Translations under genes and position numbers: made by a program
Notes under the pieces: model-generated
Told to the model about the DNA's origin: nothing
What the model saw: only the letters and a program-made list of their open reading frames with translations
Database searches by the model: none
Assembly (NCBI GenBank): GCA_015680685.1
Contig: MNCI01021426.1
Coordinates: 49,745-113,744 of the forward strand
Length of the DNA: 64,000 nucleotides
Reading direction: 5' to 3'
Origin: Gnetum montanum
Lineage: Eukaryota > Streptophyta > Gnetopsida > Gnetales > Gnetaceae
Shown here: positions 45,996 through 56,200 of the stretch, piece by piece
Numbering within the stretch: position 1 is the first letter of the stretch
How the letters are laid out: each line of letters begins with the position of its first letter

Positions 45996-47545
45996 AAGTT
46001 GGATTTTCCTAAGAAATTTAAACAAGAGCCCCTAAAGCTAAAACCATTGCCCACCGGTATGAAATACATGTTCCTTAAGAATGGAAAATCGGTAATCATC
46101 ATCGCAAAACTTGCTCCACAACAAAAAGACAGTCTGTTAAAGGTAATAAACAAGTGGTAAAAGGCATTCGCCTGGTCATATCTGGAATTAACTAGAATAC
46201 ATCTTAGGATATGCCAACATAGGATTTACACTGACTCCTCCATGAAGCCTCAAAAACAACTACAGAGGCGATTGAACCCAAAGTTGAAGTAAGTAGTAAA
46301 AGAAGAAATCAAATAGCTTCTAAAGGTTTGGTTCATATACCTCATTACTGATAATGAATGGGTTAGCCCCTTAGTAATCGTGCCTAAAAAGGGAGGCAAA
46401 TGGAGGGTGTGTATAGATTTTAGGCTACTAAACATGGCAACATTCAAGGATCACTTTCTGTTGCTATTCATTGACCAAGTCTTAGACATAATCGTAGGGC
46501 ATCGCTATTATAGTTTTCTGGATGGATATAGCAGATACAACCAAATATAAATAGCCCCAAAAGACTAAGCCAAAACTACATTCACTAGTCCTTGGGGAAC
46601 GTTTGCATACAAACAAATGTTGTTTAGCTTATGCAACGCCCCTACAATGTTTCAACGCTGAGTTCTAAGCATATTCTAGTAGTAGATAGGAAATGGTGTG
46701 GAAGTCTTTATGGATGACTTCTCCACTTATGGAGCAAGCTTTGATCAAACCTTGGGCCAGTTAGAGTAAGTACTAAAAAGATGTGTAGAAACTAATTTAA
46801 GGCTCAACTAACAAAAAAGCCATTTGATGGTCCAAGAATACGTAGTACTTGGGCATAAAATCTCACGTGCAAGAATAGAGGTAGACCCTGAGAAGATCAA
46901 AGTTATCCAAGGAATTACCCATCAACTAGAAACTATTAAAGACATTTGATCATTCCTTGGACACACTGGCTACTATAGAAGATTTATAGAGAACTTTTCA
47001 AAGATTGCCAAACCATTGGTAGAGCTAACGAAAAAGGACGTACCCTTCGAGTGGACTAGGGAATGTGAACTAGCTTTCCAAACTCTAAAATAGAAGCTGG
47101 TAGAAACACCCATTCTACAAGCTCCTAACTGGTCCAAATCATTCCATGTCATGACTTACGCATCCAACTATGCCTTAGGAGCCATACTTACATAGTTAGA
47201 TGACTAAAAATGTCCTTATTACATCCACTGTGCAAGTAAAAGTATCACTAGTGCACAACTTAACTACACTACTACAGAAATAGAATTAATGGTTGTAGTG
47301 TTTGCACTAGAAAATTTTAGACACTGTGTATTAGGATACAAAGTATTCATACACACAGATCATAGTGTAATCTGATTCCTTATGAATATGCCAATAGCAA
47401 GCCCCCGTATTATACGATGGCTTGTAATCCTACAGGAGTTCGATTTAACAATGATCGATCGCAAAGGCACTGACAATGTAGTTGTTGATCATTTATCTTG
47501 GTTGTGATGGGATAACAAAGAGGATGAGTATTCAATTTTCGATCA
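45996..47545 (+). pseudogene. Reverse transcriptase and RNase H of element E
   Basis: RT blocks in order: SPLVIVPKKGGKWRVCIDFR (46.37 kb), FLDGYSRYNQI (46.52 kb), TTFTSPWGTFAYKQMLFSLC (46.57 kb) and the catalytic box FMDDFSTYGA (about 46.71 kb). RNase H follows with FRHCVLGYKVF-, DHSVI-, ASPRIIRWLVILQEFDLTMI- and VVDHLS-type motifs up to about 47.5 kb. Many in-frame TAG/TAA codons; not functional. Confidence 0.82.
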
Positions 47546-48930
47546 TTTCCTTGATAAATTCCTCTTTGCTGGTGTAGTGAATAACTAATCACCCATGGAG
47601 ACAAACTAGTATAGTAGCATTCTTACCTATCTCCTTACCCAACAAACACCACAAGAGCTAGACCTTAAGAAGAAACAACAATTTCTTCATAGAGCCAAGT
47701 ACTTTATGGAGATCAATGGACAACTTTACAAAGTATGTCCCGATGGCTTGGTTCGATGGTGTGTTCCCGATAGAGATCAACTGAGAGTTCTCCAAGGCAC
47801 TCATGAGGGCCCTTATGGGGGTCATTATGCTAGGAGACGAATAACCATCAAGGTCTTGCTTGCAGGGTATTATTGGCCTACCTTGTTCCAGGACACCCCA
47901 TCAATTCATCCAATCTTGTGAGTGCTGTCAACGTGATGGGGGAATGACTGCTAGAATGGAGGGTCTGCAACAATGGATTCAATTGTTAGAACCCTTCAAC
48001 ATTTGGGGAATTGATTTCATGGGGCCCATTACACCAATGTTCAATGGAAAAGCTTACATCATAGTTTTCGTAGCCTACTTAACAAAATGGGCTGAAGCAG
48101 CTGCTGTTAAAGATTGTACATCATCTACAACTGCACGATTTGTTCAACAACAAGTCATCAATGGGTTTGGTGTGCCATGTGCACTTATTTCAGACAATGG
48201 TACACACTTTATAGGTGTAACTTTTTGGAAGTTAATGCAATGCTTAGGGGTTGAGCATAAATTGACTACACCATACCACCCCCATGCAAACGGTCAAGCC
48301 AAGGTCACCAATAGGGAGATTACTAAGATACTGACCAGAACCATTAGCAAGTATAGGCGAGACTGGAGCACTAAATTGAACAATGCTCTTTGGGCATACC
48401 GCTCCACATGGAAACTCCCTATAGGCTACTCTCCCTACAAGTTAGTGTATGGAAAACTTCCAACGCTCCCTATCCAAATTGATCTTCGTACACTAGCCAT
48501 GGCATGTGACCTCAACCTTGACCTTGATCTAGCACAAAAACAAAGGTTGATGACTCTTAACTTGCTAGATGAGAACCAACTAGCTACCTTGTCATCTAAT
48601 GAATTGCATAAGGCATTTAATAAATAGCATCATGACCTAAAAATTAGGAAAGTTAAGTATCAGCCATGAGATAAGGTTCTCTACTGGAACCCCACACATG
48701 TGTCACAATGTACCAAATTTCAAACACTGTGGGAAGGACCTTACATTATCTATGCAACTTTTCCTTTAGGGGCCATGACCATATAAAAACCTGAGAGCCC
48801 AAATAAGAGATTGTTAGTCAACATACAACAAACAAAATATTTCCATGAGTTTAAGACAGCCAGAACACATGCTACCTCTATAGGTGGGCAACCTTGCTCA
48901 TTATTTCAGATCTCCTCCTTCCAACTCAAT
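47546..48930 (+). pseudogene. Integrase of element E: frameshift and catalytic Glu to Lys
   Basis: The N-terminal HHCC zinc domain (THEGPYGGHYARRR then CECCQRDGG) is split by a one-base insertion in a CCCC run (47896-47899), shown by the frame continuing cleanly after it. The core is a 255-codon open stretch (47860-48627) with GIDFMGP and SDNGTHF, both catalytic Asp present. The third residue of the triad is Lys in GQAKVTNRE (AAG at 48301-48303), where B reads GQVEVTN. The C-terminal part has YGKLPTLP and LLDENQLATLSSNELHKAF. It would be inactive even if the frameshift were absent. Confidence 0.88.
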
Positions 48931-50890
48931 CATGGGAGAAATGGCCACCTCTGCTAACCATTGAAGGCCCTTAGTTCTTTCTAAAATTTTTTTTTACACA
49001 TTTTTTTTTACATATTTTTGTTTTACAAATTTTTGTTTTGCACATTTTTGTTTTACACATTTCTTTAATCTTTTTTGTTTTTTTTTTTACACCATCATTC
49101 ATATTTTTACCATTTCTTGGTGTGATTACTTTATTTTGTTCATCACCCAATAAGTGTTCATGATGGTGGCATAAATAATACCATATTGATTGCTAATGTT
49201 TGGGTTTTACCTTTGAGATATGATGTTGATATTAAGGTATGATTCTTTTGATTAAACAAGTAATGAGTCCACATCGTTCATGCATTCATAAAATCCTATG
49301 GTCTCCCTTGGCTTGAAACTATACATTCCCTTTCTCTAATAAAATTGTTAACAAATTGGTGGCTGGGTATTTCTCAAACAAATGAAGGACTCAAAGGATG
49401 AAAAGGGTGTGAATTCAAGGGGATTCGATGCATTTGTGCTGGCTATTCTCTTGAGTTCTTGGATGATTTTTCTTTGGGTTTTCTGCCATTCTACCGTTCA
49501 TCAAATATTTGGAAGTTTAGTACATAAAAATAAGTCTTTGCATGGTGTGGTTCTCACGTAAAAAAAAAGAGCAAGAAAAAAGAAAAAGTGAGAATTCAAA
49601 GCACACCCCTTAGACATAATAAAGCAATATGGGCTACAAGCACTGATTATGGAACTGGAAAGACATGTTACCCATGCTTGAAGGTTCCCTCTAACTAACG
49701 CCCTTTCTCGCTTCCTACTTCTCCATCTCACTCTCCTTGGAATGGTGGTGACTTTTTGTAGAGGCATTCTTGTTGCTTCAAGAGGATAGGTTGGTCAAAT
49801 GTGTTGATGCGAGGTCATTGAATGTGGTTTGTTGAGCTTGGATTTGGAATGAGTTCTACTCGGTCACATTAACCATAAAACACACACAAGGGACTTTACA
49901 CAACCTTGTTCTTAGGTTTCCATTCCATCCTCTCCTCTCCACCTTTCTTTTCCATTTTTCACCTCATTGTCATTTTCATCATTAGTCCGTATCTTGGTTG
50001 ATGCATTGTTTTTCCTTGGTAAGTTCTTGTGGGTAAGTTTTTAACTATTGCTTCCGAATGACATTCATAGAGCCTATAAACTCTTTGGTTTGTGGGTTTG
50101 TTAGGGCATCAAGGGCATGAGCCTGCTTTGGGGAGGATCCACTGGCATTCCTTTTTGGTGCATTTGTTAATTTCTTTTCCTTAAACATTTCCTGCAATCA
50201 ACAATTTTTTGTTTCATCCCCATCTATGACATCCATTTTATTGGCATTGCCATTGTTGTTTTTTCTCCATCTTTCTTATTCCTTATCTTTTTCCATCTTA
50301 TCACTATTGGAGATTCGCTCTTAGTCATGGGGGCCCTGGCACAATTTTTTCTAACCCCTACACCTTAGGTAGTCACCAATGTTAAATCTTTAGAATCAGT
50401 ATTTGCCATAACCACAACCCAGCCAATGCACTTTACATCGAGGCAAAGTATCAATTGCATTGTGATTTATCTACCCCTCGCTCATTTGTGACTGTGTTGT
50501 GTGTGCAGATGGTGATCATACAACAATGGACTGGGCTTGGAGGAAACACTTAGGATGGACTGGAACTAGAGCATTTATGAAAGGAGCAAGATTGGTGGTG
50601 TGGCTACGGATAAACAATGGAGGGTGCAATCTTGGCATCGACAGCAACACGTCTTATTCTTTTTCTCTCTCTCTTTCTCTTCCAATTGCCAAATAAAGGT
50701 TGGATATCATCTATGTATAGTGTTCACCTTAGTGGTCATGAACACTAATGCTATCATGTATTGTATTATTGATCCATTCACCAGGCATGTTGAGTCTATC
50801 ACCTCATTCCACCGTCAATGGTCATTCAGTCAATAATCTCATACCTTTCCAAGATTTTGTAAGGAACTTGAGGATGAGTTTTCGTTCAGT
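48931..50890 (+). other. Element E post-integrase non-coding region
   Basis: About 2 kb without coding support: T-rich repeats of the word TTTTTGTTTTAC (48.98-49.1 kb), and the conserved block near 50.1 kb shared with A, B and C. AGTCATGGGGG occurs near 50323, a second copy of the polypurine-tract motif about 560 bp before the real one. The extra ORF present in A and B is absent. Confidence 0.65.
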
Positions 50891-50900
50891 CATGGGGGTA
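50891..50900 (+). promoter_or_regulatory. Polypurine tract of element E
   Basis: CATGGGGGTA directly precedes the 3' LTR's TG, in the extended context TTCAGTCATGGGGG shared by all five elements. It would prime plus-strand DNA synthesis. Confidence 0.75.
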
Positions 50901-51710
50901 TGATGAACCGCGATATCGGGACTGTGATATCACATCCGCGATATCGAATCCAACCATGTGATGTCGGATACCTGATATTGGGGCCTGTCTCCTCGCCTAT
51001 AAATAAGAGGTGGCACCCTTGGTTTTCTCATTAGACAATTAGTCCCTTAGCCGAACTCTTGCCATTTTTTCCCTCCAAAGTTAGAATTATTTCTATGTGC
51101 CCGCAGTAGGAGCCATAGAGTGAACAAATCTTTATTCGAGCATTGTGTACCTAAGCACACTTTGTGTACGGCAATAAAGACGAACTTTATGATAAACCTT
51201 GCAACATTCAAAATAGATTAATTAGTGTTAATTATTATTTAATGCTTTCCTAGTTGATTAATGATTTCTCTCACCCTACAACTCTCTTAGTTAAATACAC
51301 TCAATACGACTGCTTCGAGCATACGTGTAGCGCTTGGTAACCTCAGTAACGTTGCACTGGTTCAGGATGTGTACGGCAAGTGGGAACGGATATTGGTGTT
51401 AGGAATAATTAGAAATTAGTTAATGAGTAGTTAATTTAGATTAGTTACTTGGTTATCTCTCTCCCCCTCCTTACTAAAGCAAGATATAAAACACACAAAA
51501 GCTATAAAAATCATATGCCTCAAGCTCACTTAACCATACAACCGTGACATACAAGTAAGTTTGGGAAGACAACGATTAACCAACTCGTTATTGTTCCACA
51601 AAGGCGCATAGGCACTTAGTCTAGGCACTTAGTCTTTGGAATTTGACCAGATCGTGCATGAAACGCTCGTATTCGTATGGTTGAGCATAGGGGTACCTCG
51701 CTGCTCATCA
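50901..51710 (+). repeat. 3' LTR of element E (C-like subfamily)
   Basis: An 810-bp LTR running TGATGAACCGCG to GCTGCTCATCA. TATA box at 50998-51005, preceded by several GATATC words. The R/U5 part (CCCGCAGTAGGAG, TTTATTCGAGCA, GTACGGCAATAAAGACGA) matches C and the solo LTR at 9989, not E's own 5' LTR. Confidence 0.9.
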
Positions 51711-51831
51711 AACATTCTCGCCCCCTATCCCAAATAGATGATAGGTCATGGAATCAATGATAGGAGTAGATGAAATTTTGTTTCATTGATTGTAGGTTCA
51801 AGGGTATGTAAGAATTTTGTAGTGGGACTAT

Positions 51832-52011
51832 TCATGGATTCAATTATAGGCAATAGGTAAACTTTCATAGTTGTAGGTTTGTTAAGGTAGTTTGTTTAGG
51901 GGTGATATGGGTATAGAAGGGAGTCAATAGGTCATGGGTTCAATTGTAGAGGGTTAGGTAAACTTTTGTAGTTATAAGTTTGTTGGGTTAGTTCATTTAG
52001 GGGAGATATAG
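51832..52011. repeat. Two imperfect 80-bp repeats, 100-bp period
   Basis: Units starting TCATGGATTCAATTATAG (51832) and TCATGGGTTCAATTGTAG (51932) share the following text GGTAAACTTT, GTTTGTT and TTTAGGGG in order. A shorter third start (TCATGGGTTCAAGTATAG) appears near 52116. Confidence 0.75.
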
Positions 52012-52918
52012 GCACTTTGTTGTAGGTGGTAGAATAGTTTAGTTTGGTTTAGATGATATTGTATATTTTGCTGATGTTTAGTTTAGAAAGTTTGTTTTAT
52101 TCATGAATCATGGGTCATGGGTTCAAGTATAGATTTGTTAGTTTTGTACTTCTTTGGTGTTTAAAAAAATTGTGACATGTGTATGTTTATGCCCTTGTGT
52201 TTTTGACCCAAAAAAATTATGAGAAAATCATTGGGTATTTTATAGAATCTATCAAAAAACTTGACAAAAATAGGCAAAAAGGGATAGAAAAAGGCCTTAA
52301 GTCTTCAACTCTCTTGGCCAATTAAGCTAATGCTTCACTAATAAGACATTTTGGTACAATATAATAAATAATACAATTAGATAATACTTCACCAATTATT
52401 TTAGAGGAAAGGTTTTCAAGATTAGTTGTAAGGATGAAAACTTGAAAAGGTATCCCAAAACCATTGGTCTTTTTCTTTAAACTCGCTCTTCAATGATATG
52501 ATATACTATGAATTTTCTTAATATTATTATTCTTTTTTTTTGGTTGAGTCTCATATAACCACCAAATTATGCTTCACTAACAATGAAATGTTAACTTAGT
52601 AATAAGACTCTTGGATTCAATTCGAGTAGAAAATACCAAATCTTAAGTTTACACCTTGTAGGTTGATGCATTTGTTTTACCGAATCCTCTATCTTAAAGT
52701 TACACCTTGTACTTACTTAAGCATACAAGGTCTCCACCTTTTCATAGGTTGATACATTGTGTTAAAACTTCCTCCCTTGAAGGAAACCAGAGAATCCACA
52801 TAGGACATTTCTGGGTTAAAGCTTCCTATTCTCTAAGCGCATAGAAAAAATTGTGGTGGTACCCAAGAGGCGACACCATGCTTAACCAATCCAAGTTCCA
52901 CATAGGGGTCGATGCCTG

Positions 52919-52936
52919 AACCCTAAACCCTAAACC
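52919..52936. promoter_or_regulatory. Telo-box cluster upstream of host gene
   Basis: AACCCTAAACCCTAAACC, two and a half plant telomere units, lies about 270 bp before the ATG. Telo-boxes (AAACCCTAA) are known promoter elements of plant genes for translation and organelle biogenesis. A regulatory role here is inference from position. Confidence 0.45.
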
Positions 52937-53190
52937 AGAAATCCTGCAACGGGTTTTCATGTGGCTTAATGAAATGACGTTGATGCCGAAACTGATTTCA
53001 AAATTTCGAAAACCTTCTTAACATTATTCATAACTGTTCCGTAACCGTTTCTGCATTTCATATCGCCTATTAATTCCTTAGCTCGTATTAATCGTGGGCA
53101 CTCTGAACATGTTCCAGAAAACATCGATCCCTTTAGTACTCAGAATTGCGTGAACTAGAATCCAATATAGTCAATACTGTCGCAAGCCGT

Positions 53191-53199
53191 ATGATTTGA
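53191..53199 (+). other. Minimal upstream ORF (Met-Ile-stop)
   Basis: ATGATTTGA lies 7 bp before the main ATG at 53206, in the same frame. If within the transcript it would lower or regulate initiation at the main start. Confidence 0.4.
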
Positions 53200-53205
53200 G
53201 ACAAG

Positions 53206-56200
53206 ATGATTTCCTGGGCTTCTTCACCCAGAGTCTTATCAAGCATTGTGAAATTCTTTCCTCTTTATCCTGCATTGCGTTGCAGAGCATATTCATCTTT
53301 ATGCTTGGCCACAACCAATAACACTGCCAGAGTATGTTATTCAAGAAAGATTCAACTTTCTGCCGTGTCTGGTATGGTCGGTTTTCCTATCCGCTCGAGT
53401 TGCAGAGGATTCAGCAAAGCTGTTGTTACAGCCAGAACAGAAAGCAATGAATCATTGGATCCAGGCAAGAAGCAAGGAGTCAGCAAAGCTGTTGTTGCAG
53501 CCAGAACAAAAAGCAATGAATCATTGGATCCAGGCAAGAAGCAGGTACTGATTATGTATTTCTTCCTCTTTTCTCCGCGATGCAAGATTTGTGTATGACA
53601 CTATGTACATCATTATTGAAGGGGACCATTTCAGTTATAATACGATTGAATGTAAGTCCACTCTCGGCAGAGTGCTATGTTTATTTATTTGATAATTCGG
53701 TTTATCTTTTAAGTTTTCAATCGCGATTACGGATGGCTTAACTAAGTGAAACGGCTCTAGTTATCTGGATATACCCACGACTTGTCTCTAGAGCTCCGTG
53801 TTTACTGTTGAACTTGTCCAGAGAAACTCTTTATTGAGAGAGTATGATATAGGTCATTGTTAAATGTATTTCAATTTTAAGAAACCAACCTTATAGAATA
53901 TGATTACTTGTGGGCATTTTAGACCAAGATTTGAGAATTTCGATTACTGAGTGTTTTGTATACTGACTTACCCGCGTTGATTTCACTGGATAGCTGAGAT
54001 TCCGGTTCTAGAGCCTCATAAGCACAGACAACATTATCGATCACAAGTTTTATTTCCAAATCCACAGATTCCAATGTAGAATATAGTACTTTCGATGGTT
54101 CCCATAATTATGATAAAAACTATATTGGAAAAGTTTATTCTATCTTTAGTCATATCAATAAACTTATCATGCCAGCCTGTTAATCTCCGAGGCACTAGTT
54201 CATAATTCATTTTTAATCATTTTCAGTAAATAATAGTACACACAAGTATTTGGTTCGAAAACCAGTCCATTCATTAAGTAAGTAAATATTCACTTATTTA
54301 AACCCAGTAGTAAATGGTGCTTGTTTGACTGTGATACCCTTTACATGATGTATTCGCATTGTTTGCTGTTTAAAAAGTCTTTTCAAATGATTTAAATCAA
54401 GCATATCATCCTTGATCACTCTTATTCTTTTGATTTGTATTCATATGGTAGTTTCATTGCCTCAACTGAAGGTTAAATTCCAATTAATTAACAACATATG
54501 CAATTTGCGAAAGTTTTGAAGGTGATAACAGCCATCACTTGTACACTTTCTGTATGAATTACGTACCCTTGGTAACTTTGCCTTGATACTTTTGTCTAGA
54601 ATTTTGAATGTAAATTTTAAATTATCAGTGTTCTCTAATATTTGTTTTCTGGTACGAAGGTTCTTAAAGGGAAAAAGGCCGGAAAGAAGAGTGGTGTAAT
54701 GAAAAGCAATGAGGCAAGTGAGTTCAGTGCCTTTCCTGGTTGCAGCTTATCTCTGGAGATTTTGATTACAAGCTGATGAGTTCAATGTATCTACATTCAC
54801 ACCTAAAACAGTAAAATCTGGTATATCTATTTGTTCATACACTATTATTACAGGTTCTGCAAAAGGGATCGTTCGTAGGCAATGACTCTCATGAAGGGTC
54901 TTCAGTACCAAAATGTAGCAGAAAAGTTGTCACAAAGGAATTACAACCAAAGAAAGAATCTAATCAGGCAAGTAAGTAATCTAACATGTATCAAAAAACC
55001 ATTTGTTGAATTTTGTATAAGAAAGTTTAATTGTAAATGCTTTAGCTAACACACAACACATAGTTGTTTTTGTAACATGGCTATCCCAAATCACAAGTTA
55101 ATATTAAATGATGTTAGTTTTAAAAGTTGAAGATACAAGTTTGTTCAAATTGATCTTTTGGTGGTTTATTATTATTTTTTCATCAGGTAAAAAAAGATTT
55201 TATTAACGAAAATATAAGATTTGAGATACAACTAGAATTGTCTTGGGGTCTTATAGATAAACTGTGAGACATGATTGTTTGTTAACTTATTACACACGTT
55301 CATAAACTTTTCACTATGCTGCTGTTTTGGCTCTAATATTAGTTTCTAATGGTAAAACATATCTATTGTATGAGATTGGGGTGCTGTTATACCTTTGGAA
55401 TTCATAAATTAGGTGATACATTACAATTAAATTGCACAAATCCCTAATCACTATTTATATTTGGCACGTTTGCTTGTTATTTTTACTAGTTTGCTTCAAT
55501 GACTTATCGCTTGTTAATTACTATGTGGCCTTTACGTTGTGTCGAGTTTGATTTTGAGAAAACTAGATAATTAGTTCAAGGAATACAGTAGTAATTTCAC
55601 ACATATATTAATTTGAATACAGGCATGATGATTGTTGTATATGATATTCATTATATAACTTGGGGTTTTAGTTAAGTGCATGATATTGTGCCTGTGTGCA
55701 TAAGGTTTTTTGAGTTGCAGGCTTACATCCATCTCTATACAATTTATTGTAGACATGCTTGCTTAAGATATTATACGCATGCAATGGACTGCTGATTATG
55801 TTCCCTTGGTTTATCTCTAAGAACCCAAGAAATTATGGATATATTCCAAACTCAAATTTTATAATTAATAAGATCTTTCTTTTTAAAAACCTGTTAAGCA
55901 AAAGATTTATGTAGATATTAGAAATGCACACCACTTTGTTTATTTAGTTATTGCTTTTTTTTAACCTTTACTGTAGGTTTGCTTGTTAGTGTTACACGCC
56001 ACTAATCACTGGTTACAATATGTTTCTAAGATTTCATACTTGATCATCATGAAAGTGCCCATAGCATAACATGAAAGGATGAAAACTGAGTTTTAGAGTG
56101 TGTTGAACAAGATTTTGTAGAGACCATGCTTACAAGACTAGGAAAAAGGTTGTCATGAGTTAAGTGAAAAGTTTCGCAAAAATTAGTGAGGAGTTGTTAC

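Larger units (their letters stand above)
41891..51710 (+). mobile_element. Element E: Ty3/gypsy with gag-pol and unlike LTRs
   Basis: A plus-strand element of about 9.8 kb: 5' LTR (41891-42799), tRNA-Asp primer site, gag, protease, RT, RNase H, integrase, 2-kb non-coding region, polypurine tract (50891-50900) and 3' LTR (50901-51710). It has no extra ORF. The 5' LTR resembles element A's family, whereas the 3' LTR resembles C's family. The flanks ATAAG (41886-41890) and AACAT (51711-51715) do not match. This points to recombination between two elements, or to conversion of one LTR. Confidence 0.88.
51711..53190. other. Intergenic sequence upstream of the host gene
   Basis: About 1.5 kb with no coding support. 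It contains an imperfect direct duplication of about 80 bp with 100-bp period (51832-51911 and 51932-52011) and a telo-box cluster at 52919-52936. The promoter of the gene at 53206 should lie at its right end. Confidence 0.55.

Noticed and set aside
52919-52936. Interstitial telomere array
   Set aside because: Only two and a half units; a telo-box promoter element is the simpler reading.
53545-53598. Extension of the exon 1 frame to 53598
   Set aside because: It reads through a good donor (CAG followed by GTACTG) into AT-rich intron with loss of composition.
54714-54720. GT donor four bases after the exon 2 end (and likewise after exon 3)
   Set aside because: It leaves phase 1, giving an early stop in exon 3 or exon 4; the GC donors give continuous frames.
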